DNA of 64,000 nt from Pelomonas sp963422775 (GTDB taxonomy: Bacteria > Pseudomonadota > Gammaproteobacteria > Burkholderiales > Burkholderiaceae_C), in contig CAUJSJ030000039.1 of NCBI GenBank assembly GCA_963422775.4, forward strand, positions 13,525 through 77,524, given 5' to 3'. The notes under the pieces were generated by a model that ran no database searches, was not told where the DNA came from, and saw nothing but the letters and a program-made list of their open reading frames with translations. Shown here piece after piece: positions 53,026-61,604 of this stretch. Position numbers and translations under genes: made by a program. Within the stretch, counting starts at the first letter, position 1. The number at the start of each line of letters is the position of its first letter.

Positions 53026-54656
53026 GGCATTGTTGCGGGCCGAGTCGCGCCTTGGGGTACCACGCTGTCGCTTGGATCCGATTGAACAGACCCTGATGGC
53101 ACCCGATACAGTGCCGTACTCGGGTTGGGACGGTCGATTCGCTTGGCGAGCCCCTTGGGGAGGTTGTTTAGAACCCCCATGCGTTCAAGCGCAATACCAA
53201 GCAGTTTGCGGTCCTCGTCGTAACGCTGTTGGAGTTGCCAGTCGCGACTTGGCTGAAGGCGTTTGAGCAGTTCGGCGTTCATCAGTCGATTTGGTGACTC
53301 TGTATTTTTTGGGTTGTGATAGAAGAGCGCGCCAGCGGGTGGCGCTCCCGCTTTTACCCTGCTGCAGTCTGCTTTTTGCCAGCGGCAAAACCAATAGATA
53401 TCGTCTTCGGTGAGTGGATCCGTGTATATATCGCCCGTGGTGGATCCAAGCAGGTCAACCAATCTGCGCTCGCCGAATCTGGGATTCTTGTTGTCCAGAT
53501 TGATGGCGAGCAGATTCACTGACAAGAATGCGATGATTCCAGTTGTCAGCAGGCGCGGGTGCGAACGCTGCAGGGCCGAGTGCGCCCAAATGCTGACCAC
53601 AATGAAGAGCGCATACGCGGACGTCATGTAATAGCGCGGCCCAAGGATCATGTCGCGCAGAACGATGGCCGCAAAAACCATCCATACGGCCGCCAAACCG
53701 GCAAATATCCGTGCGCACGCAAGCGCGTCGGAAGGGGGGTTGCGACGCGTGCTGATACAGGTCCACCACAGGGCAGGCAAGGATGCCCAGCCGAGCAGGC
53801 TAAATTCATGCTTGGTCAATAGCATGATGATTGGATCAATAGGGTCCCATATGTGCAGCGTTCCATTCGCTGCAATTTGGCCGAACCCAACTTGCACTCG
53901 ATCCACGTAGCGGACTGCCGAGCGCAGCAGATTGAAGCGATGCAATGGATCCCCGACCACGATCGCGTAGTAGATGCATTCAATTCCGATGACGGCGCCG
54001 AACCCCACTCCGATGAACAAGTAGTGGCGGCGACTGGTAATTGGGAAGAAGACAAACGAAAGGCCGTAGAGAAGCAGCGCCGCCAGCGTGAGTTCGTGGG
54101 CTGAGAAGGCAAGACCGAGGCAAAGGCCGACACACAACATGCGTGCGGCGGGGCGAGTGCTGTTTCTGCTGTACGCGTAGAGCCAGACGGAACTGGCGAC
54201 AAAGAACAATTCGGGCAGATCTGCAGAGGCAATCGAAGTACGGAGTGCGAAAACCGGTACTGTGGCGAGAAGCATGCTGCTGCAAAGGGCAGCACTATTT
54301 CCTATGATGCGGGAAAGCATCGTCAAGGTGAGCGAAAGCGTCAGTCCGAAATAGAGGCATGTGCTCAGCGGGATGACCCATTCATGCTCGCCGAATATTG
54401 CAAGCGTCAGGGCCATCGGAATGCCGACGACTACGCGGCTGGTGCCGAAGTGCGAAGGAATGTACGGAAACGTACTCAACCAGCCAAGCGCGCCCTGTGT
54501 ATAGGTCTCGTCATCGCTGGCGATGAATCCCACCCATGAGAACCAGAGTGTTACAGCGAGCACACTCCACAGGAGCGCATGTCGCAACAGCGACGTCGCC
54601 AAATCGCGCTCTGAATGTACGCTGGACGGCGCGGTTGCCATGGACTTGATAAGCAT
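53022..54656 (-). CDS. GT-C glycosyltransferase, ArnT/PMT-like (GT39/GT83 type)
   Basis: Large membrane glycosyltransferase that would use a polyprenyl-phosphate sugar as donor in the periplasm. 544 residues, about 10-11 hydrophobic segments in the first 400, a first external loop with SDDETYTQGALGWL (the Asp/Glu site of GT-C enzymes) and a soluble C-terminal part from about 400. It completes a four-gene unit with DUF2304, polyprenyl-phosphate glycosyltransferase and EamA-like genes, all overlapping or abutting. The target, glycan, lipid A or protein, cannot be told. Lower GC than the surrounding locus, suggesting separate acquisition. Confidence 0.85.
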   Translation of the reverse strand: MLIKSMATAPSSVHSERDLATSLLRHALLWSVLAVTLWFSWVGFIASDDETYTQGALGWLSTFPYIPSHFGTSRVVVGIPMALTLAIFGEHEWVIPLSTCLYFGLTLSLTLTMLSRIIGNSAALCSSMLLATVPVFALRTSIASADLPELFFVASSVWLYAYSRNSTRPAARMLCVGLCLGLAFSAHELTLAALLLYGLSFVFFPITSRRHYLFIGVGFGAVIGIECIYYAIVVGDPLHRFNLLRSAVRYVDRVQVGFGQIAANGTLHIWDPIDPIIMLLTKHEFSLLGWASLPALWWTCISTRRNPPSDALACARIFAGLAAVWMVFAAIVLRDMILGPRYYMTSAYALFIVVSIWAHSALQRSHPRLLTTGIIAFLSVNLLAINLDNKNPRFGERRLVDLLGSTTGDIYTDPLTEDDIYWFCRWQKADCSRVKAGAPPAGALFYHNPKNTESPNRLMNAELLKRLQPSRDWQLQQRYDEDRKLLGIALERMGVLNNLPKGLAKRIDRPNPSTALYRVPSGSVQSDPSDSVVPQGATRPATMP

Positions 54657-54668
54657 CGGTATTTTCTT

Positions 54669-55565
54669 TCAGCCCCGAGTTTGAGTTTGCTGACCAAAGA
54701 GAGGATAGAGATTTTCCAGCCATTCGGCGATGGCGCCGAACATCTGCTTTTGATGCTGCAACTTGGAAAGCGTATGGTCGGCGCCTTCGATGGAGATCAC
54801 CTTGATGTTTGCTTGCTTTGTCAGATGATTCCAGGCGTCCGCCGTGCGGGCGTGCTCAACGAACTCCTGCGCGGTTTGATCCAGGCTGCTCAATAGCAGC
54901 AAGCACGGACTGCCCGTACTGCGCAAGGCGGCCAGCATCCTGTGCTGAAACGTCCCGTTCTTGGTGATGTCGGTTTGCCTGCCATCGCCAGAGATTGAAC
55001 TCTGGACATTTCTGACGAGGGTTTGGATCGCGCCCAATCCAAGCCTGCCGCTCGCAAGCTTGAGCCAGAATTCCTTTTGGACGATGCGGCGTCGGTAGTA
55101 GTGCTTGACGGTTGTTTTTGCGAGGCTGGCAGTCGAGCGTGCCCAGGGATTGACGAGGCAAAGCGCTTGAACTCGCATGTCATCGTGCGAGCCGATATAC
55201 AGAAGCGCGGCAGAAGCCGCGTCACAAAGGCCCCACAGTACTATTCGCCGTACGGCCGGTTTGGCTGATTGGAACGCAGAGATGGCAGCGCTGATGTCCG
55301 CGTCGACGCCCAGAAAATCCTTCGCGTCCCCCGGGCTGTCGCCCATGCCGCGGTAGTCAAAACGAAATGAGGCGAATCCACGAGCCGCCAGGTGCCGCGC
55401 CATCAAGGTGAATTGGCGGTGACTACCGGCGCGGTACTGCGGGCCTCCTACGATGATGAGGACGCCAAGATCGGCCGACGCCGCTTCGGTCGGCTCGCCG
55501 AGGATGCCGACCAGGGTCTCGCCCCCGCAGATGAAGCTGACTGCAGATTCGCGATGGGAGCTCAT
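54669..55565 (-). CDS. XrtA-associated hydrolase 1 (alpha/beta hydrolase)
   Basis: Alpha/beta hydrolase of the hydrolase 1, exosortase A system-associated group (TIGR03100). Motifs: LIIVGGPQYRAGSHRQF, RFDYRGMGDSPG, nucleophile elbow WGLCDAAS with C114 where most relatives have Ser, and a late Asp/His region (EGADHTLS). 298 residues. The start at 55565 overlaps the stop of hydrolase 2 (ATGA). Function unknown; usually found with hydrolase 2, acyl carrier protein and ligase, as here. A Cys nucleophile suggests dienelactone-hydrolase-like or thioester chemistry. Confidence 0.88.
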   Translation of the reverse strand: MSSHRESAVSFICGGETLVGILGEPTEAASADLGVLIIVGGPQYRAGSHRQFTLMARHLAARGFASFRFDYRGMGDSPGDAKDFLGVDADISAAISAFQSAKPAVRRIVLWGLCDAASAALLYIGSHDDMRVQALCLVNPWARSTASLAKTTVKHYYRRRIVQKEFWLKLASGRLGLGAIQTLVRNVQSSISGDGRQTDITKNGTFQHRMLAALRSTGSPCLLLLSSLDQTAQEFVEHARTADAWNHLTKQANIKVISIEGADHTLSKLQHQKQMFGAIAEWLENLYPLFGQQTQTRG

Positions 55566-56374
55566 TGGAGCGCTTCCAGCGTGCCGGCAATCATTGCAGG
55601 AGCCAATTCGATCTCGGCCGTGGCCCAGAAGCCCGGACCCTGCGCGATGCGCGAGCGCAGAACCCAGCCGGCATCGCGCCAGCGCTTGATCGCCTGCTCG
55701 CTCACAGGCGTCAGCACGGCGTTCTCGCTGGTGCTGACTTCCAGCCACTCGACGCGCCCTGGCGCGCCCGCGGGTGTCAGCGCGGACGCTTCGAGACCTG
55801 AAGCCAGTGCGGCGCCCAGGCGATAGCCAGCGACTTCCACTTCAATTCCGGCAGCGAGTTCCGACTTCATCTGCTCCATCAAGCCTTTGCCACCGCCACT
55901 GGCCATTTCCGCGGCCAGCTTCAACCGCAGGAACTGCTGCAACGCCAGCTTGCCGCTCGTCATCGGCTGCCAGAACAGGTAATTCACCGGCCGGCCCCAG
56001 TCGGCCGCGGCCAGCAGGCAGCCGGCGCGCAAGCCCCAGAGCCAGAGCGGCGCCTGAACCGGCTCTGGCACGCGGGCATCGAGGCATTCGAGGCCTAGCT
56101 GCACGTCGGCCTGCCAGTCGGCCCAGGAGGCGTCGCCGAAATCTGCGGACGAGTCCCCGCAGCCGCGCAGGTCGATCTGAAGCACGGCGTGGCCGGCCTC
56201 TGCCAGCGCGCGGCAGGCCAGGGCGGCCATGCGGCGCGACTTGTTCATTTCCTCTGCAAACGGATGCAGATAGAGGATCTTGCTGCGCGGCGCGCCGGCC
56301 GGTGAATGAAACAGGCACAGCCGCTGCTCGCCGCCGGCGGCGGGCAGGAAGAAGACGTCGGGATGTGGGATCAA
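55562..56374 (-). CDS. XrtA-associated hydrolase 2 (alpha/beta hydrolase fold)
   Basis: Partner of hydrolase 1 (TIGR03101 group). The fold is recognised from LYLHPFAEEMNKSRRM, QIDLRGCGDSS and the elbow LWGLRAGCLLA. The elbow carries Arg (R116) instead of Ser or Cys, so classical hydrolase activity is unlikely unless another residue serves. 270 residues. Four-base overlaps with hydrolase 1 and with the acyl carrier protein gene show a tightly coupled set. Could be a binding or regulatory subunit; not known. Confidence 0.87.
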   Translation of the reverse strand: MIPHPDVFFLPAAGGEQRLCLFHSPAGAPRSKILYLHPFAEEMNKSRRMAALACRALAEAGHAVLQIDLRGCGDSSADFGDASWADWQADVQLGLECLDARVPEPVQAPLWLWGLRAGCLLAAADWGRPVNYLFWQPMTSGKLALQQFLRLKLAAEMASGGGKGLMEQMKSELAAGIEVEVAGYRLGAALASGLEASALTPAGAPGRVEWLEVSTSENAVLTPVSEQAIKRWRDAGWVLRSRIAQGPGFWATAEIELAPAMIAGTLEALQ

Positions 56375-56628
56375 CCCAGGCGGGCCGCGACGAAGTCGGC
56401 CAGCGAACCCACGGTGGCGAAGGTGTCGCCGTCGATGTCGTCATCGTCGACAACCAGGCCGAGCTGCTCCTCCAGCGCGGTGATGAGGCTGACCACGGCC
56501 ATGGAGTCCAACTCGGGCAAGGCGCCAAGCAGGGCGGTGTCCCGGGTGAAAGTCTGAGCGCGGCCGCCGAGGCTCAGCACCTCGTCGAGGAGTCTCAGCA
56601 CATGGTCAAGAACTTGGGCGTGGTCCAT
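56371..56628 (-). CDS. Acyl carrier protein
   Basis: 85 residues, with the phosphopantetheine attachment site PELDSMAVV (S42) and the acidic DDDDIDGDTF helix III region. The start at 56628 gives a normal ACP N-terminus. It sits divergent to the acyl-CoA ligase and upstream of the two hydrolases, a set found with XrtA in many genomes. It probably carries the acyl or aminoacyl group made by the ligase; whether it also feeds the FeeM-like acyltransferase at 7521 is open. Confidence 0.92.
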   Translation of the reverse strand: MDHAQVLDHVLRLLDEVLSLGGRAQTFTRDTALLGALPELDSMAVVSLITALEEQLGLVVDDDDIDGDTFATVGSLADFVAARLG

Positions 56629-56697
56629 CGGCGGGTGTCCAAAAAAGCAGCCGCGCAGTTTAGCGGGCGGCCCCCTCGCCTCCGGGGAGCGCACCCC

Positions 56698-56725
56698 TTG
56701 GCCTCGGGGGCGCATGAGATACTTT
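56698..56725 (+). promoter_or_regulatory. Possible sigma-70 promoter before the acyl-CoA ligase
   Basis: TTGGCC and TACTTT separated by 16 bases in the 131-base divergent gap. Both boxes depart from consensus, so this is a weak call. A GC-rich hairpin lies just to the left. Confidence 0.3.
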
Positions 56726-56759
56726 TTTAACGGCCTTTGCCCTCCTCAGCCCCCAGTTC

Positions 56760-58349
56760 ATGCCCGAATCCACGCTGCTTCACGAGTTGGTGGCCGTTGC
56801 CGCCGAGCGAACGCCCGACGCCCCGGCCTTGACCTACGGTGCGCTGACATTGAGCTATGGCGAAATGGATGCCGCCGTGCGCGGCTTCGCCAGCGGCTTG
56901 GCCCACCTGGGCCTGGCCCGTGGCGAACGGGTGGCGATCTATCTGGAAAAGCGCTTCGAAACCGTTGTCGCCAGCTTCGGTGCACCCGCCGCCGGCGGCG
57001 TTTTCGTGCCGCTGAACGCGCTGTTGAAACCCGATCAGGTCGGTTTCATCGTGCGCGACTGCGACGTGCGCGTGCTGGTCACGTCGCCCGAGCGCCTGGC
57101 CCAGCTGGGTGAGGTGCTGACGCAATGCCCGTCGCTGCGCCATGTCGTGTTGACGAGCGGCACGGGCTCGGCGCCGGTGCCGGTGCATGACTGGACTGCA
57201 GTGCTGCAAGGCCCCGCCCGTGTCGGCCACCGCGTCATCGACACCGACATGACCGCCATCCTCTACACCTCGGGCTCCACGGGCCGGCCCAAGGGTGTCG
57301 TGCTGTCCCATCGCAACATGGTGGCGGGTGGCAAGAGCGTCGCGAGCTATCTTGAGAACCGCGCGAGCGACACGCTGCTGGCCGCGCTGCCGCTGTCCTT
57401 CGACGCCGGTTTCAGCCAGCTCACCACGGCCTTTCACAGCGGCGCGCGTGTCGTGCTGCTGAACTATCTGCTGCCCAAGGACGTGCTCAAGGCCATGGAG
57501 CGCGAGAAAGTCACCGGCTTGACCGCCGTGCCGCCGCTCTACATCCAGCTGACCCAGCTGGAGTGGCCGGCTGCCATCGACGCCAATCTGCGCTACTTTG
57601 CCAACACCGGCGGACGCATGCCGCGCGCCACGCTGGACCTGCTGCGCGCCAAGGCGCCGTCGGCCAGTCCCTTCCTGATGTACGGCCTGACCGAGGCCTT
57701 CCGCTCGACCTATCTGCCACCCACCGAGGTGGACCGCCGACCGGACTCCATCGGCAAGGCCATTCCGAACGCCGAGATCCTCGTGCTGCGCGAGGACGGC
57801 AGCGAATGCGCGCCCGATGAGCCGGGTGAGCTGGTGCACCGCGGCGCGCTGGTGGGCCTGGGCTACTGGAACGATGCCGAGAAGACAGCCGAGCGCTACA
57901 AGCCGCTGCCGGTCGGTGTGGGTGGCCGCGAGGGCGGCCTGCAGTTGCCCGAGTTCGCCGTGTTCTCGGGCGACACGGTGAAGCGCGACGCCGAGGGCTT
58001 CCTGTACTTCGTCGGCCGGCGCGACGAGATGATGAAGACCTCGGGCTACCGGGTCAGCCCGACCGAGGTCGAGGAAGTTCTCTACGCGACCGGGCTGGTG
58101 GGCGAATGCGTGGCTTTTGGCGTCTATCACGACGCGCTGGGCCAGGCCATCCAGGTCATCGCAACGCCGCCCGAGGGCGCGAGCGAGCTGGACCTGGCCG
58201 CGCTGACCGCCGCCTGCAAGGCCCGCATGCCGGCTTACATGGTGCCGCATGGCATCGACGTCCGTTCGGGCCCGTTGCCGCGCAACCCGAACGGCAAGAT
58301 TGATCGCAAAACCCTTTCGACCGACTGGGCGGAACGCAAAGCTGAATGA
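56760..58349 (+). CDS. XrtA-associated acyl-CoA ligase (AMP-forming)
   Basis: ANL-superfamily enzyme (TIGR03098 group) that adenylates a carboxylate and loads it on CoA or a carrier protein. Motifs: LYTSGSTGRPKGVVLSH (P-loop), YGLTEAFRST (A5), VGRRDEMMKTSGYRVSPTEVE (hinge) and NPNGKIDRKTL with the catalytic Lys. 529 residues, complete. Divergent from the ACP gene and overlapping the decarboxylase (ATGA), which suggests the three work on one acyl or amino acid product. Substrate unknown. Confidence 0.93.
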   Translation: MPESTLLHELVAVAAERTPDAPALTYGALTLSYGEMDAAVRGFASGLAHLGLARGERVAIYLEKRFETVVASFGAPAAGGVFVPLNALLKPDQVGFIVRDCDVRVLVTSPERLAQLGEVLTQCPSLRHVVLTSGTGSAPVPVHDWTAVLQGPARVGHRVIDTDMTAILYTSGSTGRPKGVVLSHRNMVAGGKSVASYLENRASDTLLAALPLSFDAGFSQLTTAFHSGARVVLLNYLLPKDVLKAMEREKVTGLTAVPPLYIQLTQLEWPAAIDANLRYFANTGGRMPRATLDLLRAKAPSASPFLMYGLTEAFRSTYLPPTEVDRRPDSIGKAIPNAEILVLREDGSECAPDEPGELVHRGALVGLGYWNDAEKTAERYKPLPVGVGGREGGLQLPEFAVFSGDTVKRDAEGFLYFVGRRDEMMKTSGYRVSPTEVEEVLYATGLVGECVAFGVYHDALGQAIQVIATPPEGASELDLAALTAACKARMPAYMVPHGIDVRSGPLPRNPNGKIDRKTLSTDWAERKAE

Positions 58350-59608
58350 CTGAATCTGCCCCGAACAAGCGCGTCCTCGAGCACGCCCCCGTGCTCTTTC
58401 CCCGCGATGCCAACGGCGAACTGCGCGTCGGTGGGCAGCGCCTGTCCGTGCTGGCTGAGCGCGTCGGCCAGACGCCGTTCTACGCCTATGACCGCGGCCT
58501 GCTGAAGTCCCGTGTCGCCGAGTTGCGGGCGGCTCTGCCCAAGGGCATTGAGCTGCACTACGCGATGAAAGCCAACCCGATGCCGGCGCTGGTCGGGCTG
58601 ATGGCCGGGCTGGTGGACGGCATCGACGTGGCTTCGGCCGGTGAACTGCAGGTCGCGCTGAACGCCGGAGCCGACCCGCACGAGATCAGCTTTGCCGGCC
58701 CCGGCAAGCGCGACATCGAGCTGGGCCAGGCCGTCGCGGCCGGCGTGTTGGTCAACGTCGAGTCGGCGCGGGAACTGGCGCCGCTGGCGCGCGCTTCGCA
58801 GCGCCTGGGCCTGCCGGCCCGCGTGGCGCTGCGCGTGAACCCGGACTTCGAGCTCAAGGGCTCGGGCATGCGCATGAGCGGCGGCCCCAAGCAGTTTGGC
58901 ATCGACGCGGAGGCGCTGCCCGAGGTGCTGGCCGAGGTGGGCCGGCTCAGCGGCGACGGCATTGCCTTCGAAGGCTTTCACCTGTTTGCCGGCTCGCAGA
59001 ACCTCAAGGCCGAGGCGATCTGCGAGGCGCAGCAGAAATCTTACGAACTCGCCCTGCGGCTGGCCGAATCGGCGCCGTCACCGGTCCGGTTCCTTAACCT
59101 TGGTGGCGGCTTCGGCATTCCGTATTTCCCAGGCGAAACGCGGCTGGATCTCTCGTCGATCTCGGACAACCTTGCCGCGCTGCAGCAGCGCGCCAGGGCT
59201 GATCTGCCGCAGGCCAAGCTGGTCATCGAGCTGGGCCGTTATTTCGTCGGCGAGGCCGGCGTCTACGTCAGCCGCGTCGTGGACCGCAAGGTGTCGCGCG
59301 GCCAGGTCTTCCTGGTGGCGGACGGGGGCTTGCACCACCACCTGTCAGCCTCGGGCAATTTCGGCCAGGTGCTGCGCAAGAACTACCCGGCTTCGATCGA
59401 GCCTCAGGGCCGCCGTGAGCCGGCCACCGAGCCGGCGAGCGTCGTCGGCCCGCTGTGCACGCCGCTGGATCTGCTGGCGGACCGCATGGACATGGCCAAG
59501 GGCGAGATCGGCGATCTGACGGTCGTCTACCAGAGCGGTGCCTACGGGCGCAGTGCCAGCCCGGAGGGCTTCCTCGGCCACCCGGCCTGCGTGGAAGTGC
59601 TGGTCTAA
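58346..59608 (+). CDS. XrtA-associated PLP-dependent decarboxylase
   Basis: Fold III PLP decarboxylase (TIGR03099 group), related to diaminopimelate and ornithine decarboxylases. PLP Lys K75 in ELHYAMKANPMPAL, glycine-rich phosphate site LNLGGGFGIP, GRYFVGEAGVYVSRV, and LCTPLDLLADR with the active-site Cys from the partner chain. 420 residues. Four-base overlap with the ligase. Housekeeping LysA is normally encoded elsewhere, so this is probably a pathway enzyme making an amine or modified amino acid. Converges on bpt, overlapping by four bases. Confidence 0.92.
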   Translation: MTESAPNKRVLEHAPVLFPRDANGELRVGGQRLSVLAERVGQTPFYAYDRGLLKSRVAELRAALPKGIELHYAMKANPMPALVGLMAGLVDGIDVASAGELQVALNAGADPHEISFAGPGKRDIELGQAVAAGVLVNVESARELAPLARASQRLGLPARVALRVNPDFELKGSGMRMSGGPKQFGIDAEALPEVLAEVGRLSGDGIAFEGFHLFAGSQNLKAEAICEAQQKSYELALRLAESAPSPVRFLNLGGGFGIPYFPGETRLDLSSISDNLAALQQRARADLPQAKLVIELGRYFVGEAGVYVSRVVDRKVSRGQVFLVADGGLHHHLSASGNFGQVLRKNYPASIEPQGRREPATEPASVVGPLCTPLDLLADRMDMAKGEIGDLTVVYQSGAYGRSASPEGFLGHPACVEVLV

Positions 59609-60351
59609 GCCTGCGCCTCGGTGGCGTCTTCCCAGGCGCCGTTCTGCAGGATCTGGTAGGGCTTGAAGCCAGCCTTGTAGGCCATCTTGGGGCTCTCCTC
59701 GATCCAGTATCCCAGGTACAGGTGGCTCAGCTTGAGCTCGCGTGCCTGCTGGATCTGCCACAGCACGCCGTAGGTGCCGAAGCTGCCTTCGATGTCCGGA
59801 TCGTAGAAGGTGTAGACCGCCGACAGGCCGTCGCTGAGGATGTCGAGGATGGACACCATTCGCAACGGCGCGCTGCCATCGGGCATCGTTTCTCGGAACT
59901 CCACCAGGCGGGAGTTGATGCGCGACTGCAGCAGGAACTGGGTGTACTGGTCGACGCTGTCGTGGTCCATGCCGCCGCCGCTGTGCCGGCCGGCCTGGTA
60001 GCGCAGGTAGAGGGCGTAATGCTCGGGCGAATAGCCCAGTCGCATCACCTTGGCCTGCAGATGGCGGTGGGCTTTCCAGGCACGTTTCTGACTGCGGCTG
60101 GGCTCGAAGCGCTCGACCGGCACGCGCAGCGCGATGCAGGCGCGGCACTGGTCGCAGTAGGGGCGGTAGGTGAACAGCCCGCTGCGGCGAAAGCCCGCCG
60201 CCACGAGGTTGGAGTAGGCGTCGGCGTGGATCAGGTGGCTGGGCGTGGCGACCTGGGAACGCGCCTGGCGGCCCGCCACGTAGCTGCACGGGTAGGCGGC
60301 CGTGGCGTAGAACTGGATCTGCGCGAGGGGCAGTTCTTTGGGGTGGGTCAC
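59605..60351 (-). CDS. bpt: Aspartate/glutamate leucyltransferase (Bpt)
   Basis: N-end-rule enzyme that adds Leu from tRNA to proteins with N-terminal Asp or Glu, marking them for ClpAP. Motifs: TAAYPCSYVAGRQARSQV (CSY), FRRSGLFTYRPYCDQCRAC with the cysteine pair, and KMAYKAGFKPYQIL. 248 residues, typical. Directly downstream of aat with a four-base overlap, the standard Burkholderiales pair. No link to the envelope locus. Confidence 0.95.
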   Translation of the reverse strand: MTHPKELPLAQIQFYATAAYPCSYVAGRQARSQVATPSHLIHADAYSNLVAAGFRRSGLFTYRPYCDQCRACIALRVPVERFEPSRSQKRAWKAHRHLQAKVMRLGYSPEHYALYLRYQAGRHSGGGMDHDSVDQYTQFLLQSRINSRLVEFRETMPDGSAPLRMVSILDILSDGLSAVYTFYDPDIEGSFGTYGVLWQIQQARELKLSHLYLGYWIEESPKMAYKAGFKPYQILQNGAWEDATEAQA

Positions 60352-61079
60352 GTCGAGGTCAGAAGCCGGTGCCAGTAGACGGGATGATAGGTCCAGGGCC
60401 CCGGGCTGGCTTCACCGACATGGGTGGCGAGGTGGGCCTCGAAGGCCGCACGCGGGACTTCCGCCGCGCCGAGCGAGGCCAGGTGGCCGGTGTTCTGCTG
60501 GCAGTCGATCCACGGGATGCCGAACTCGCGGCACAGGCAGACCAGCGCGCACAGGGCGATCTTGGAGGCGTCGGTGCGCCGCATGAACATCGACTCGCCG
60601 TAGAACATGCGGCCCAGGTTGACGCCGTACAGCCCGCCGACCAGTTCGTCGTCCACCCAGGTCTCGATGCTGTGCATGGCCGGCCAGGCCAGGTAGGCGG
60701 CCTGCAGCTCGGGCACGATCCAGGTGCCAGCCTGCCCCTCGCGCGGCACGCTGGCGCAGGCCTTGAGGACGGCGGCGCGGTCGTGGTCGATGCGGATCTC
60801 GCAGCCCTTTGTTCCGGCAAAGCGCTGCACCGTCTTGCGCAGCGAGCGCGACAGCTTGAAGTCGGCGGCCTTCAGCACCATGCGCGGGTCCGGCGCCCAC
60901 CACAGCGGCGGCTGGCCGGGGCCGTACCAGGGAAAGATGCCGCTGCGGTACGCGGCCTGCAGGCGTTCCGGGGTCAGCGTGCCGCCGGCGGCGAGCAGCC
61001 CCGGCGCGTCGGTTTCGGGGCCGAGCGCGCGTTGGCTCGGCGGGAAGTCGAGAGTCTCGTCGTCCAGCCAGTCGATCAT
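60348..61079 (-). CDS. aat: Leucyl/phenylalanyl-tRNA-protein transferase
   Basis: Adds Leu or Phe to N-terminal Lys/Arg proteins in the N-end rule pathway. Motifs: AYRSGIFPWYGPGQPPLWWAP, GTWIVPELQAAY, HSIETW, GGLYGVNLGRMFYGESMF and DCQQNTGHLASLGA. 243 residues, complete. Pairs with bpt. The start at 61079 lies 23 bases from the divergent ArsC-like gene. Confidence 0.96.
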   Translation of the reverse strand: MIDWLDDETLDFPPSQRALGPETDAPGLLAAGGTLTPERLQAAYRSGIFPWYGPGQPPLWWAPDPRMVLKAADFKLSRSLRKTVQRFAGTKGCEIRIDHDRAAVLKACASVPREGQAGTWIVPELQAAYLAWPAMHSIETWVDDELVGGLYGVNLGRMFYGESMFMRRTDASKIALCALVCLCREFGIPWIDCQQNTGHLASLGAAEVPRAAFEAHLATHVGEASPGPWTYHPVYWHRLLTST

Positions 61080-61102
61080 GGCCGCATGGTAAGTTGGCGC
61101 CC

Positions 61103-61465
61103 ATGATCACCGTCTATGGCATTCCCAATTGCGACACCGTCAAGCGCGCCCGCGCCTGGCTGGCCGAACAAGGCCTGGAGGTCGCGTTTCACGACTTCAA
61201 GAAGCAGGGCGTACCGGCCGAGCTTCTGTCGACCTGGCTCCAGGCTTTCGGTCGCGACAAGATCGTCAACCGCGCGGGCAATACCTGGCGCAAGCTGGAC
61301 GATGCAACCAAGGCTGCGGTCTTAGACGACGCAGCGGCCACGGCACTGATGCTGACCGAGCCCAGCGTCATCAAACGCCCTGTTGTGCGCTGGGCGGACG
61401 GGCACTGGACGCTTGGATTCAGTGCGTCATTGTTCGAAGAAGGTGCGAAACGCGCACCTAAATAG
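61103..61465 (+). CDS. ArsC/Spx-family reductase (YffB-like)
   Basis: Thioredoxin-fold protein of the YffB type. The 120 residues begin ITVYGIPNCDTVKRARAWL with a single Cys in NCDTVKKA-type context, then HDFKKQGVP and a C-terminal KRPVVRWADGHWTLGF. True arsenate reductases have a different active-site triplet, so arsenate reduction is not assured; a glutathione-dependent role is assumed for the family. The ATG at 61103 is preferred; a TTG nine bases upstream would add three residues. Confidence 0.88.
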   Translation: MITVYGIPNCDTVKRARAWLAEQGLEVAFHDFKKQGVPAELLSTWLQAFGRDKIVNRAGNTWRKLDDATKAAVLDDAAATALMLTEPSVIKRPVVRWADGHWTLGFSASLFEEGAKRAPK

Positions 61466-61604
61466 AGCGGCCAGGGCGATGTTGGTGCTGGCGCCACCGG
61501 TGGCGGCGCCTTAAAAGTGGGCATTGAATTTGCTGTTTCGGTGCAGTCCGGCTCGGCTTGGTGCATGTCGCCCCAAGGCTGGCGCCGGGTCAACGGAGAC
61601 AGCG

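Noticed and set aside
56727..58250. Minus-strand frame of 507 codons opposite the acyl-CoA ligase
   Set aside because: The sense strand encodes all ligase motifs; the antisense frame has shadow-type composition.
61483..61515. GC-rich inverted repeat before amtB as a terminator of the ArsC-like gene
   Set aside because: The stem is imperfect and followed only by TTAAAA, so the evidence is too weak.
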